From DAOUJH01 sp965116555 (GTDB lineage: Bacteria > Chloroflexota > Dehalococcoidia > Lucifugimonadales > QGNO01), in assembly GCA_965116555.1 (NCBI GenBank), contig OZ220698.1, positions 1,984,001 to 2,048,000 of the forward strand: a stretch of 64,000 bases of DNA, in the 5' to 3' direction. The first letter of the stretch is position 1; every line of letters begins with the position of its first letter. Shown one piece after another: positions 29,539 through 37,623 of this stretch. The translations under genes were made by a program, and so were the position numbers. The notes below the pieces were generated by a model. That model ran no database searches, was not told the DNA's origin, and saw only the letters and a program-made list of their open reading frames with translations.

Positions 29539-29567
29539 TTGACATAAAGGTTCTCTGATTATTATTA
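29539..29567 (+). promoter_or_regulatory. Promoter of the obg-nadD unit
   Basis: TTGACA (29539-29544), a 17-base spacer and TTATTA (29562-29567) lie in an AT-rich gap about 30 bases before ATG 29598. The -35 box is perfect; the -10 is weaker, with alternative hexamers overlapping it. Confidence 0.5.
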
Positions 29568-29597
29568 GAATAAGATTCAATAGGATATTTGTTTCTT

Positions 29598-30854
29598 ATG
29601 GTTGATCAAATCAAAATATCCATAAGTGCCGGACGTGGAGGACATGGTTCCATAAGTCTCTCTCGTGTCCGGTATCTCCCATATGGTGGACCTGATGGTG
29701 GCGATGGCGGTTCCGGATCTGATGTTTTCTTTGTCGGGGGACAAACAATCTATTCGTTTGGTCGCAGTATTCCGAGGGCATTTGCCGGTACGTCAGGGAC
29801 GGATGGACAGGGCGCGAAGAGGACGGGTAAGTCTGGAGGGGCTGCACACATTGAGGTTCCCCTTGGCACAACCGTCTGGGAGCTGAACGAGGGATTTGCC
29901 TTCATGGGAGAGTTGCTTCATCCCGGTGAAGAGTTGCTTGCTGCTAAAGGAGGCGCAGGTGGTCGGGGGAATGTCCATTTTGCGACGTCAACCAATAAGA
30001 CACCGCTCATTGCCGAGACGGGGGAAAGGGGAGAGCAAAGAGAGTATCTTCTTGAACTTCAGGCGATAGCGGATGTCGCCGTTATGGGTAAGCCTAACTC
30101 TGGTAAATCGACCCTCCTGAAGTCATTGACTGGCGCGGGACCCGAAGTAGCAGACTATCCATTCACTACAAGAGAGCCCATTGTTGGTGTGGCGGAGTAT
30201 AACTGGGACACGTATTCCGTTCTTGAGCTGCCCGGTCTCCTCCGTGGCGCCAGCCTAGGCCAGGGGCTCGGCAACGGTTTCCTTCGACATCTTTGGCGAC
30301 CGCGCCTCCATGTCTACCTCTTGGCTGGCTGGAGCGACGACGTAATCGGTGATCTCAATGACCTTCGCGATGAGGTTGGCATCCACGACCCCGGCATGCT
30401 GGAGCGTCCGTACGTGGTTGTCGTCGGTGGGACAGACCTCCCGGACGTGGCGTGGGAAGCGCCGGCTATGAGAAAGAAGCTTGCCCCATACGGGATAGCC
30501 CGCTACTTTGTCTCCGGCCAGTCGGGAGAGGGCATTGACGACCTCAGGGCAGGACTGCATAAACTCCTGGGGCAGGTACCCCCGGTGCCCAGACGCCAAC
30601 CGGAAGGCCTTCCTACGGTGTCCCCTAGTTCAAGGACGGGGCGCCCCTCTGTCGTAAAGGAAGGGGATACATTTGTGGTATCATCGCCGCCAGCGGAGCG
30701 TCTCGTAGTCCTGCCGGATCTGCGGCAGTTCAAAGTACGGCTCCAACTGAGGGAGGAACTATCCAGACTTGGCGTGCTCCGCGCCCTGGAGCAAGCGGGC
30801 ATCAAACATGGAGATACCGTGAGAATAGGGACTCGCGAGTTCCAGTGGGAATGA
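29598..30854 (+). CDS. obg: Obg/CgtA-family GTPase with degenerate G3 and G4 motifs
   Basis: Obg proteins act in 50S assembly and stress responses. From ATG 29598 the protein has 418 residues: a glycine-rich Obg fold (1-157), a G domain and a C-terminal OCT domain (about 350-418). G1 GKPNSGKST (164-172) and the G2 YPFTT are intact. The usual DxPG (G3) reads ELPG at 210-213, and NKxD (G4), which gives guanine specificity, reads GGTD at 277-280. GTP binding or specificity may therefore be altered. It could be a specialised paralog rather than the housekeeping Obg. It is followed one base later by nadD, a conserved neighbour. Confidence 0.88.
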   Translation: MVDQIKISISAGRGGHGSISLSRVRYLPYGGPDGGDGGSGSDVFFVGGQTIYSFGRSIPRAFAGTSGTDGQGAKRTGKSGGAAHIEVPLGTTVWELNEGFAFMGELLHPGEELLAAKGGAGGRGNVHFATSTNKTPLIAETGERGEQREYLLELQAIADVAVMGKPNSGKSTLLKSLTGAGPEVADYPFTTREPIVGVAEYNWDTYSVLELPGLLRGASLGQGLGNGFLRHLWRPRLHVYLLAGWSDDVIGDLNDLRDEVGIHDPGMLERPYVVVVGGTDLPDVAWEAPAMRKKLAPYGIARYFVSGQSGEGIDDLRAGLHKLLGQVPPVPRRQPEGLPTVSPSSRTGRPSVVKEGDTFVVSSPPAERLVVLPDLRQFKVRLQLREELSRLGVLRALEQAGIKHGDTVRIGTREFQWE

Positions 30855-30855
30855 C

Positions 30856-31467
30856 ATGCGAATCGGCATACTGGGAGGCACGTTCGACCCGATACACATG
30901 GCCCACCTGATTATTGCAGAGGAATCCCGCATGCGCGTTCCCTTGCAGAAGGTGGTGTTCATACCAACGGGACAGCCCTGGCTAAAAAGCGACAGGCAGA
31001 TTACGGCAGGCTCTCTGCGGATGGAGATGGTGCGGCAGGCCGTGGCGGATAACCCCGCCTTTGATTCCTCATCGATAGAGATTGACAGGCCGGGTCTCAC
31101 CTACTCTGTGGATACTCTTGAAGAGCTGGCCGGGCAGTGGGGGCCGTACGTCGAAATCAACTTCATCGTCGGAGTGGACTCCCTGTTGAGCCTACCCCGC
31201 TGGAAGGACCCGGAGCGGTTTCTTGACCTATGTACGGTTACCGCCGTTACCAGGCCCGGATACTCGCCGGATGCCCTTGAGGAGGTCAAGCGGCGGTACC
31301 CAGCCTTGGAACGGAAGCTCGGACTCATTGAAGGGCCGTCCATTGGTATCAGCGGCACGGAGATCAGGCGCAGGGTCGCCTCGGGCCTGTCTGTTAAATA
31401 CATGGTGCCGCCCTGTGTCGAGAGGTTTATTGCGGAGCGGGGACTGTACAAAGACGTAGCCGGATGA
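30856..31467 (+). CDS. nadD: Nicotinate-nucleotide adenylyltransferase
   Basis: NadD adenylylates nicotinate mononucleotide to deamido-NAD+, the substrate of the NadE encoded at 12742. The 203-residue protein has the nucleotidyltransferase signature GILGGTFDPIHMAHL (GxFxPxHxxH), the FIPTGQPWLK segment and the terminal ISGTEIRRRVASGLSVKYMVPPCVERFI with the ISxTxIR motif. It begins one base after the obg stop and is clearly co-transcribed. rsfS, often next, is absent. Confidence 0.96.
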   Translation: MRIGILGGTFDPIHMAHLIIAEESRMRVPLQKVVFIPTGQPWLKSDRQITAGSLRMEMVRQAVADNPAFDSSSIEIDRPGLTYSVDTLEELAGQWGPYVEINFIVGVDSLLSLPRWKDPERFLDLCTVTAVTRPGYSPDALEEVKRRYPALERKLGLIEGPSIGISGTEIRRRVASGLSVKYMVPPCVERFIAERGLYKDVAG

Positions 31468-31568
31468 ATTGACCATCTTCCCTCGTGCATGTATCCTGCC
31501 CTCTGCCCGCTTGAAAGATAACTATTGACCCGAAAAAGGCACAAAGCGAATTCTAAGGAGGTAGGTTT

Positions 31569-32729
31569 ATGGCAGGAAGCTTGAGTGATTTCATAGAGGA
31601 CAGCAAAAAGCTGGTCGGCCGGGAAGCGCCGGACGTGGAGCAAGGAGTTAGCGTAGCTGACTGGTCTGCAATCCAGAAGTTCTGCGCCTCGCTGGGCGAC
31701 GTAAATCCCCTGTACAACGACGCGGCAGGAGGCGTAGGCACCCTGTACAACACGCTGATAGCGCCTCCCAGCTTTGTTCTTGCAGCGCGCACGCCCGATT
31801 CCGGCGCGGCATACGAGCAAAAGGATTACGGCCTGCGACGGTTTACCACCCGCGTCTGTGCGGAGTGGAACGACGTGATACGGCTGGGAGAACGCGTGGC
31901 GAGTGACCTGAAGGTGTCCGACGTACGCAGCGGCCCCAAGTGGGGAGACAGGGAGACCGCAGAGGTTGACTCCACCGCCACCTACAGCACCATTCATGGA
32001 GGCGTCATAGCGACGGCTACGGGCACGGCGGCAATGGTGCCCTACACCCCCGGCGAGCCTCTCATTCAGGACAGGGACATCTACCAGTACACCGATGAAG
32101 AGATCAATAGCCTGGAACAGGACATAGACGCTATCCCGCCGCACCGTGGTCAGGTGCCCCTGTATTGGAGCGAGGTACAAGAGGGCGATGCGGTTCCCGC
32201 CCTGGTGAAGGGACCCGTGGAGTACAACTCCATGGAACTCTGGGAAGTTGCGCTGGCAAAGTCATCTACGGCCTCCTTGGGCCCTGTGGCCCACCGGCTG
32301 ACACTGGACAGCCCGGGACGCCGCACCGTCAATCCCACCACCCTGTGGCCCTACTGGGACCTGGAGCAGACCTACAAGGACCTCTTGTCGGCTAGCGCGT
32401 TGGGATTCAAGATGTCGGTGGCCAGAGGACTGCATCGATTTGCCCTAGCCAGCCAGGTCATCACCAACTGGATGGGAGACCTGGGCTTTCTGCGAAGCAT
32501 AAGCTTGGACTTGCCCAACCACTACTGCTATGGTGACACCATGTGGGTCAGCGGCCAGGTGACCAGAAAGTTTGAAGAGACAGTTGGAGACGAGAACTAC
32601 TACGCCGTTGAGATCAAGCTCTCCGGCAACAACCAGCTTGGAGAGACTCTAGTTGACGGAACGGCGGTGGTCTACCTCCCAGAGAGGGGATTCCTGGTTG
32701 GCCTGCCGGTAGGCAGTCCATGGTGGTGA
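31569..32729 (+). CDS. MaoC-like / FAS1-type dehydratase domain protein, copy 1 of type A
   Basis: This 386-residue protein probably has a double hot-dog fold. Its MaoC N-terminal-type region reads AIQKFCASLGDVNPLYND and LIAPPSFVLAARTP. A second hot-dog half follows, with LASQVITNWMGDLGFLRSISLDLPNHYCYGDTMWVSGQVT. Family members hydrate or dehydrate acyl-CoA or acyl-ACP thioesters. The substrate here is unknown. A perfect AAGGAGGT site precedes the ATG. It is paired with a type B gene 42 bases downstream, and its paralog is at 49863-51023 on the other strand. The pair probably forms a heteromeric enzyme. Confidence 0.7.
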   Translation: MAGSLSDFIEDSKKLVGREAPDVEQGVSVADWSAIQKFCASLGDVNPLYNDAAGGVGTLYNTLIAPPSFVLAARTPDSGAAYEQKDYGLRRFTTRVCAEWNDVIRLGERVASDLKVSDVRSGPKWGDRETAEVDSTATYSTIHGGVIATATGTAAMVPYTPGEPLIQDRDIYQYTDEEINSLEQDIDAIPPHRGQVPLYWSEVQEGDAVPALVKGPVEYNSMELWEVALAKSSTASLGPVAHRLTLDSPGRRTVNPTTLWPYWDLEQTYKDLLSASALGFKMSVARGLHRFALASQVITNWMGDLGFLRSISLDLPNHYCYGDTMWVSGQVTRKFEETVGDENYYAVEIKLSGNNQLGETLVDGTAVVYLPERGFLVGLPVGSPWW

Positions 32730-32771
32730 TCCCGTGCCAGGGCAATTGAAAAACAAACAAGGAGTGAAGCG

Positions 32772-34148
32772 ATGACGACAACAGGCGAGACTTTTGAAAG
32801 CTTGGTTAACGAGTTTCGTGAGGCGTCAAGGGGAATGATTGGCGAAGAGGTCCATGAAGGCTACCCCCTTGACGTTGGCCTGTATAGCGGGACGAGGCAG
32901 CCCTACGACTCTTCCGGACCGCCGTTCAAGAGTCCCTGGACTCTTACGGAGAAGGTTGCCAAGGCGTATGCCGTCCACATAGGGGACGACAACCCCCTCT
33001 ATACCGACCCCGAATACGCCAAGAACGGCCCCTACGGCTGTCTGACGACCCCGGGGACGGCGATGATCATGGCCCGAACGCCCATGTGGCACGGCCCGGA
33101 GGAGCTGTGGAGAGACAGGCCCGGCGGCATTCCGTTCGCCAACTTCCATTCCGGTACGGCATGGGAGTTCTACGATGTCCTTCGTGTCGGCACCGGTCTC
33201 CGCACGACCTCTAAAGCTACCGAGGTCATAGAGAAGCCGGGAGCGCAGGGCAACCTCTTCTTCCTCATCACGGACGTCTTCTACTGGGACATGCGCGGCG
33301 ACCTCCTCGGCAAGTGCTACGGCACCCTGATCATGATCCCGCGTGAAGAGATGGGCACCGGTCGCGCCATGTCCGTGGAGCGGCTCGGCGAGCGCATGAT
33401 GTACGAACGGCAGGCCGGTAAGTACAACGAGGAAAAGGTGGAGGAGCTCTTCGACCTCATTGAGAAGGCTAAGCCCAGGGGTAAGGAGATACTCTACTGG
33501 GAGGACGTCAACGAGGGAGACAAGCTGCCCACGTTCGTTGTGCCACCTTGGAGCGACCAGGACTGGTCGGTGACCGGGTTCATCCGCAACGGTGCGGTGC
33601 GCTCGTACGCCTTTGAGGCAGGCTACAAGGCGCGCAGGCACAAGCTCCTGCCGGGATTCGCGGGAAACCCCTACACCCATCCCGTGACCCGCTGGCCGTG
33701 GGCTCACGGCGAAGAGCACGGCGATCCCCTGCTGGCCGCCTACCGAGGCCAGGCTCTCCCCTTCGACTGGGGCGGCCAGAGGTCTCAGATACCTCAGGCC
33801 CTGATGAGCAACTGGATGGGCGATCACGGCTTCATCCGCCGCCTCCAGATGGCTCTGCGCCGGCCTATGTACTACGGCGACTTGGGCATCTACAACGGAG
33901 AGGTGGTCAAGAAGTTCAAAGAGGTGCAAAAGGGCGAACCCGGCGAAGGCGCCGTGGACGGCGAGCGCACTTACTACGGCGTCGGCATCAAGTACGAGGG
34001 ACGCAACCAGGAGGACCAGGTCTTCGTACAGGGCACCTCCGCGGTGTACCTCCCCTCGCGTGAAGGCGGCATGGTGGAGCTCCCTGTTCCCCACGTGGCC
34101 AAGCCCCCGGCCGTCCCCTACGAGACCTTCTACCGCGACTGGTACTAG
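32772..34148 (+). CDS. MaoC-like / FAS1-type dehydratase domain protein, copy 1 of type B
   Basis: This 458-residue protein is distantly related to its upstream partner. The dehydratase-like N-half reads YAVHIGDDNPLYTDPEYAKNGPYGCLTTPGTAMIMAR-type sequence. The middle has the ILYWEDVNEGDKLPTF signature, and the C-half has MSNWMGDHGFIRRLQMALRRPMYYGDLG and ends YETFYRDWY. Its near-copy lies inverted at 48439-49806 with very similar DNA over the last 150 bases, implying recent duplication or gene conversion. It is presumably the second subunit of an acyl-thioester hydratase. The exact substrate is unknown. Confidence 0.7.
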   Translation: MTTTGETFESLVNEFREASRGMIGEEVHEGYPLDVGLYSGTRQPYDSSGPPFKSPWTLTEKVAKAYAVHIGDDNPLYTDPEYAKNGPYGCLTTPGTAMIMARTPMWHGPEELWRDRPGGIPFANFHSGTAWEFYDVLRVGTGLRTTSKATEVIEKPGAQGNLFFLITDVFYWDMRGDLLGKCYGTLIMIPREEMGTGRAMSVERLGERMMYERQAGKYNEEKVEELFDLIEKAKPRGKEILYWEDVNEGDKLPTFVVPPWSDQDWSVTGFIRNGAVRSYAFEAGYKARRHKLLPGFAGNPYTHPVTRWPWAHGEEHGDPLLAAYRGQALPFDWGGQRSQIPQALMSNWMGDHGFIRRLQMALRRPMYYGDLGIYNGEVVKKFKEVQKGEPGEGAVDGERTYYGVGIKYEGRNQEDQVFVQGTSAVYLPSREGGMVELPVPHVAKPPAVPYETFYRDWY

Positions 34149-34160
34149 ACCTTAAAGACA

Positions 34161-34205
34161 GGCTCCCGCTCATCCTGAGCTTGTCGAAGGAAATGAGCGG
34201 GAGCC
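34161..34205. terminator. Perfect 13-bp hairpin with a repeat-family loop
   Basis: ggctcccgctcat (34161-34173) pairs perfectly with atgagcgggagcc (34193-34205). The loop carries cctgagcttgtcgaagg, a core also seen in variant form near 12412 and 52063. It ends the type B dehydratase gene and precedes pyrE, so it may act as a terminator without a T-run. It is clearly a member of an interspersed repeat family. Confidence 0.65.
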
Positions 34206-34235
34206 TAGCACTTCGGACCCCGTTTGGGAGGAACA

Positions 34236-34898
34236 GTGATTACAGGTAAAGACAAGCCGGCCATGGATGAGCAGGCCAGGGAAGTCTCTGCCATCCTCTT
34301 GGACAAAGAGGCCGTCATTATCAACACAGAGAAGCCCTTTGTGTTCTCATCCGGGATCCTAAGCCCCATATACTGCGATCTGCGTCTGCTCTGCTCCGAT
34401 CCTGTAGAAAGGCAGCGAATTGCAAAGCTTCTGGCGGATAGAATCCTGGAAACAGAACCGGAAGCCGACGTGGTGGCGGGAGTAGCCACCGCCGGTATAC
34501 CTTGGGCGGCCTGGGCATCCTCCATAATGGGAAAGTCCATGGCCTACGTGCGAGATCAGGCCAAAGGTCATGGCACGGGCCAGCAGGTGGAAGGAGTCGT
34601 GCAACCCGGAAGCCTGGCGGTGCTGGTAGAAGACCTCACCAGTACCGCTGGCAGCGCCGTCAGGGCTATCGGGGGGTTGCATGCCGTTGGAGCCAATATC
34701 AACCACAGCTACAGCATCTTCACCTACGGGTTCCCCCGGTCGACTGAGGCATACCGCGAGGTGGGGGTTGAGCTGGTCACGCTTTCCTCCGTCTCCACCT
34801 TGCTCGATCTGGCTTCCTCAGAGGGGCGCATAACGCGAGAGCAAGAGAGCGCCGTCAGGGACTGGCTCGCCAGCGACCCTATGGCGCAAGGGACTTAG
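34236..34898 (+). CDS. pyrE: Orotate phosphoribosyltransferase
   Basis: PyrE joins orotate to PRPP in UMP synthesis. The roughly 220-residue protein has FSSGILSPIYCDLR near the N-terminus, the AGVATAGIPWAAWAS segment, KSMAYVRDQAKGHGTGQQVEG, and the PRPP loop VLVEDLTSTAGSAVRAI. GTG 34236 follows GGGAGGA closely; ATG 34263 (MDEQAREVSA) is an alternative start. It is convergent with gyrB, with only 7 bases between the stops. No other pyrimidine gene is adjacent; pyrH is at 58145. Confidence 0.94.
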   Translation: MITGKDKPAMDEQAREVSAILLDKEAVIINTEKPFVFSSGILSPIYCDLRLLCSDPVERQRIAKLLADRILETEPEADVVAGVATAGIPWAAWASSIMGKSMAYVRDQAKGHGTGQQVEGVVQPGSLAVLVEDLTSTAGSAVRAIGGLHAVGANINHSYSIFTYGFPRSTEAYREVGVELVTLSSVSTLLDLASSEGRITREQESAVRDWLASDPMAQGT

Positions 34899-34905
34899 CC
34901 CGTCG

Positions 34906-37422
34906 CTATACGTCCAGGTTGCGCACTTCTCTTGCGTAGGTCTGGATGAACTCCCGCCGCGGCTGCACCGAGTCGCCCATGAGCACGCTGAAGACCTCGT
35001 CCGCTATGATGGCGTCCTCCACGCCAACCTTGAGGACGGTACGCGTCTCCGGGTTCATCGTCGTATCCCAGAGCTGGTCGGCGTTCATTTCACCCAGTCC
35101 CTTGTAGCGCTGGATGCTGACGCCGCTTCTGTCCGCGTGTTTATTCACCCTGGCTGTTAGTTCAGACAGTGGGATGTCCGTATCCAGCACCTTGCCTTTG
35201 CGGGTCAGCGTGAAGCTATCCTGCTCCATCGCGTCCTTCACTTTGGAGTAGAGGTTGAAGCAACGCTTCATCACCGGCAAATCAAACAGCGTCTGCGATA
35301 GTTTGAACTTGTTGCCGGAGGGGAACTCTACCTTGAGCCATTTCTCTTCGGTCTCTTTGTTGAATCCCGGGTCGACGGGGATGCCCTCCGACACCAGCCA
35401 GCCCCTGACCTGCAACATGAACTGGTCTATGTTCGACATCTCCTGCCGGTGCCATTCAGCCACGTCCGATTTGAGGAGCTTCAACATGAACTCGGCGGGA
35501 ATGCCGGCGGTCTGCTGCAGGTCCTGCAGAATCCTATCCAGGCTCTCCTGCTGCGACAACATAGTCTGTATTCCCACACCCGTTGTAGATATTGAGTCAT
35601 CGTCGGATGTCAGCTTAAGGTTGGAGAATTGCTGCTTGGCCATCCAGCGGTCCTTTTCGTCTTCTGTGAACAGCCACTGGTCCGATCTGCCCTTGGAACC
35701 CTTGTACAGGGGCGGTTGGGCTATGTACAAGTAGCCGCCCTCTACCAGAGGCTTCATATGCCTGTAGAAGAAGGTCAGCAGCAAGGTGCGGATGTGAGAC
35801 CCGTCCACGTCTGCGTCCGTCATGATGATGACTTTGTGATAGCGCAGCGAGTCAAGGTCAAAGCCTTCCGGCGCATGCCCGTTCCCATTCCCGTTTCCAT
35901 TGCCGTTGCCGTTACCATTTGCGTCGTCGCCGTTAACACTGATCCGGGAGTGGAACTTGGTTCCCAGGGCCGTAATTATGGTTCGGATCTCCTCGTGGGA
36001 AATCATCTGATCTTCACGAGCCTTCTCCACGTTGAGGATCTTGCCTTTCAGGGGTAGCACGGCCTGGAACTTCCGGTCCCGGCCCATCTTGGCCGACCCA
36101 CCGGCCGATTCACCCTCTACGATGAACAGCTCGCTCATGGATGGGTCGCGCTCCTGGCAGTCGGCAAGCTTGCCCGGCAGGGAGCCGCCGTCCATGGCGT
36201 TCTTCCGCTGCACCATCTCACGCGCCTTGCGGGCCGCCTCTCTGGCCTTCTGCGCCGTCAGGGCCTTGTCTATGATCCGCCGCGCTTCCATAGGGTGCTC
36301 TTCAAGGTAGTATTCCAAGCCCTCGGCGACCACGGTTTCCACCATGCCCTTGATTTCAGGGTTGCCCAGCTTTGCCTTGGTCTGTCCCTCAAACTCGGGG
36401 TCGAGCAGCTTGACGCTGATTACCGCCGCCAGCCCTTCCCTTACGTCCTCTCCGGCCAGGTTGGGGTGGTCGTCCCGGAGGAACTTCTGCTTGCGGGCGT
36501 GGTCATTCAGGGCGCGGGTTAGCGCGGTACGGAATCCGGTCAGGTGGGTGCCGCCGTCCGGCGTGTTGATGCAGTTGGCGAATGCGTAGACCAGCTCCGA
36601 ATAGCCCGTGTTGTACTGCAGGGCCACCTCTACCATGGTGTCTTCTATCGGCTTCTCTATGTGGATGGGCTTCTTGGAAAGCACGTCACGGTTCTTGTTG
36701 AGGTGAAGCTCTACAAAGTCGGAGATCCCGCCCTCATAGTAGTAGGACTCCTTTGCTTTTTCCGCTCCGCGCGCCAGGTGCCAGGGGCTGAAGAAATCTA
36801 TGCGAAGGCCCTTGTTCAGATAGGCCATCTCGCGGAACCGCTGGGTCAGTTCCTCGTAGTTGTATTCAATTTCGCCGAAGATCTTGTTGTCCGGCAGGAA
36901 GGTGATAATTGTTCCGTGCTTGTTGCTCTTGCCCACAGTCTCCACGTCGCCCTGTGGCTTTCCTCTGCCGAAATCCTGCACGGATACGTGCCCGTCCCGG
37001 CGTACCTCCACCCGCATCCACTCCGACAACGCGTTCACCACCGAAGCGCCCACGCCGTGAAGACCGCCCGATACCTTGTAGGCTCCTCCTCCGAACTTGC
37101 CGCCGGCGTGGAGAGTCGTCATTATGGTCTCCAGCGCGGGACGGCCCGTGGTTGCGTGAATGTCCGTGGGAATGCCGCGGCCGTTGTCCTCAACTCGTAC
37201 GGAGCCGCCCTCTTCCAGGACTATGGAGATGCGGTCGCAGGTGCCGGCCATCGCCTCGTCTACGCCGTTGTCCACTATCTCGTAGATCAGGTGGTGCAGG
37301 CCGCGGTGGTCGGTGCTGCCGATATACATGCCGGGACGGCGGCGGACAGCCTCAAGGCCTTCTAAGACTTGAATATCGCTGGCAGTGTACTGGGGCATAT
37401 TATCAATCTGCTTGCGTACCAT
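34906..37422 (-). CDS. gyrB: DNA gyrase subunit B
   Basis: GyrB is the ATPase subunit of gyrase, which introduces negative supercoils. The 838-residue protein has the GHKL motifs (VDNAVDEA-like IVDNGVDEAMAG, DNGRGIPTDIH and GGLHGVGASVVNAL), the transducer, the TOPRIM segments VEGESAGGSAKMGRDRKFQAVLPLKGKILNVEKAR and DADVDGSHIRTLLLTFFYRHM, and the C-terminal YKGLGEMNADQLWDTTM. The usual EGDSAGG reads EGESAGG. An (Asn-Gly)n linker interrupts the TOPRIM region between LGTKFHSRISVNGDD and HAPEGFDLDSLRYHK. ATG 37422 has a GAGGAG site. gyrA is not adjacent. Confidence 0.96.
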   Translation of the reverse strand: MVRKQIDNMPQYTASDIQVLEGLEAVRRRPGMYIGSTDHRGLHHLIYEIVDNGVDEAMAGTCDRISIVLEEGGSVRVEDNGRGIPTDIHATTGRPALETIMTTLHAGGKFGGGAYKVSGGLHGVGASVVNALSEWMRVEVRRDGHVSVQDFGRGKPQGDVETVGKSNKHGTIITFLPDNKIFGEIEYNYEELTQRFREMAYLNKGLRIDFFSPWHLARGAEKAKESYYYEGGISDFVELHLNKNRDVLSKKPIHIEKPIEDTMVEVALQYNTGYSELVYAFANCINTPDGGTHLTGFRTALTRALNDHARKQKFLRDDHPNLAGEDVREGLAAVISVKLLDPEFEGQTKAKLGNPEIKGMVETVVAEGLEYYLEEHPMEARRIIDKALTAQKAREAARKAREMVQRKNAMDGGSLPGKLADCQERDPSMSELFIVEGESAGGSAKMGRDRKFQAVLPLKGKILNVEKAREDQMISHEEIRTIITALGTKFHSRISVNGDDANGNGNGNGNGNGNGHAPEGFDLDSLRYHKVIIMTDADVDGSHIRTLLLTFFYRHMKPLVEGGYLYIAQPPLYKGSKGRSDQWLFTEDEKDRWMAKQQFSNLKLTSDDDSISTTGVGIQTMLSQQESLDRILQDLQQTAGIPAEFMLKLLKSDVAEWHRQEMSNIDQFMLQVRGWLVSEGIPVDPGFNKETEEKWLKVEFPSGNKFKLSQTLFDLPVMKRCFNLYSKVKDAMEQDSFTLTRKGKVLDTDIPLSELTARVNKHADRSGVSIQRYKGLGEMNADQLWDTTMNPETRTVLKVGVEDAIIADEVFSVLMGDSVQPRREFIQTYAREVRNLDV
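35876..35920 (-). repeat. Microsatellite-like tract inside gyrB encoding an Asn-Gly run
   Basis: About seven 6-base units encoding Asn-Gly lie in frame within the gyrase TOPRIM region. Each unit is AA(T/C)GG(N), with synonymous third-base changes. It sits in a loop where many GyrB proteins carry variable insertions and is likely a flexible linker. The unit length keeps the reading frame if repeat number changes. Confidence 0.75.
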
Positions 37423-37574
37423 AGGTACTCCTCATATGGGGTCGCCCTCGCAATGCAAAGGACGCCTGGAATTTGGAGCCTTGAGGACCGGCGCAGCAGG
37501 GAAAAAGAGAGAAATAATTCCGCTTATGTTGTTGTTCGGCTACTGCACCAACTCAAGGTGTTGTATACGGTACA

Positions 37575-37603
37575 ATTTTAGCAAAAAACTTAAGCGAAGT
37601 CAA
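37575..37603 (-). promoter_or_regulatory. Promoter of gyrB
   Basis: On the minus strand TTGACT (37603-37598), a 17-base spacer and TAAAAT (37580-37575) lie about 150 bases before the gyrB ATG. The spacer is AT-rich. The leader has no obvious structured element. Confidence 0.65.
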
Positions 37604-37623
37604 AAAAATCAGGCACTAAAACG

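Noticed and set aside
32826..34094. Long minus-strand open frame opposite the type B dehydratase
   Set aside because: It has no recognisable motifs, its codons mirror the real gene, and a similar shadow occurs opposite the paralog at 48868-49773.
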